From Maniola hyperantus (lineage: Eukaryota; Arthropoda; Insecta; Lepidoptera; Nymphalidae), in NCBI RefSeq assembly GCF_902806685.2, contig NC_048545.1, positions 3,955,852 to 4,019,851 on the forward strand: a stretch of DNA of 64,000 nt, written 5' to 3'. The notes beneath the pieces are model-generated. The model did no database searches and had not been told where the DNA came from. It was given only the letters and a program-made list of their open reading frames with translations. Within the stretch, counting starts at the first letter, position 1; the number at the start of each line of letters is the position of its first letter. The position numbers and the translations under genes are program-made. This document shows positions 63,451-64,000 of the stretch, one piece after another.

Positions 63451-63828
63451 AATTATAATGTACTAACGTATGAAGGTCGACATACAATATTTCTGCCGGC
63501 TAATGTACATAGTTAGGTACTCGTTAGGTATACATAACAATTATAATGACATGTAGATAATGATAATGGCAGTATGATTACAGGCCTGTTGATATAATGA
63601 CACAATATGTTATAATATATTTTTAGGCCTGTATGTAGCAACGTGTTAGGTACCTTCGTGTTTGAATCGCTGTGTAAACAAAATAATGGAACTAGGTACC
63701 TACATATGCAATTACTAGATAAAAATATGACGTCATAAGAGACCTTGAATGTTATTATACTGAGGATGGGAAACGTCTACGTGGAACTCGTTTGGCTAAA
63801 TATGAATATTGTTGTTTTATGTAATAAC

Positions 63829-64000
63829 TAGCTTATGCTCGCGACTTCGTTCGCGTGGACTACACCTATTTCACCCCCTTAGGGGTTCAATGTTCAAAAA
63901 TCCTTTCTTAGCGGTTGCCTACATCATAATAACTATCTGCATGCCAAATTTCAGCCCGATCCGTCCAGTAGTTTGAGCTGTGCGTTGATAGATCAGTCAG
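63829..64000 (+). repeat. Family A1 repeat, cut by window end
   Basis: CTAGCTTATGCTCGCGACTT, CCCCTTAGGGGTTCAATG, CATGCCAAATTTCAGCCCG, ending GATAGATCAGTCAG. Confidence 0.8.

Overview
The window looks like nuclear DNA of a moth or butterfly. It is AT-rich, with small GC-rich exons separated by introns full of transposon debris typical of Lepidoptera: tRNA-derived SINEs, the very common CGCGACTTCGTCCGCG-type repeat, RTE-, R1- and WN.LP-type LINE tails, and MITEs. No prokaryotic feature is present. I assigned genes by reading exon translations and joining them through splice sites whose phases agree. No database search was run.

Layout. 1-27,617 appears to be one very long intron (running off the window) of a Fer/Fps85D-type tyrosine kinase gene on the minus strand. 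Its first two coding exons, N-terminal F-BAR only, lie at 27,618-29,105. This left part holds a pogo-type DNA transposon with transposase and TA-flanked inverted repeats (5,572-10,063), an older pogo-like relic (2,050-3,763), many short repeats, and one unassigned exon-like block (560-737, plus strand). About 2.5 kb beyond the Fer start codon, the translation initiation factor eIF4B gene runs on the plus strand (31,605-46,157). I could reconstruct it completely: 14 coding exons per transcript and 612 codons. One position is occupied by either of two near-identical 109-nt exons. The 3' UTR probably reaches a poly(A) signal near 48.6 kb. A Cys/His-rich exon fragment lies at 48,951-49,183. A bZIP transcription factor with an AT-hook runs on the minus strand (51,449-55,185 coding, 496 codons; 5' UTR exons further right) and converges on eIF4B. 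It resembles the Xrp1/C/EBP-like stress factors. Its 5' coding exons are also fully open in a second frame from a strong-context upstream ATG. Its intron 2 contains a 5'-truncated LINE piece whose 308-codon reading frame is intact. The remaining 56.7-64 kb is upstream or intronic sequence with few recognisable elements.

How the genes relate. eIF4B stimulates eIF4A during mRNA scanning. The bZIP gene has the 5' architecture (a long overlapping upstream ORF) expected of a message induced when eIF2 is phosphorylated. Fer is a signalling kinase with no evident functional link. Nothing shows that the neighbours are co-regulated. The most interesting observations are the dual-frame 5' exons of the bZIP gene, the twin exons of eIF4B that must be used one at a time, and the largely complete PHD-finger pogo transposon.
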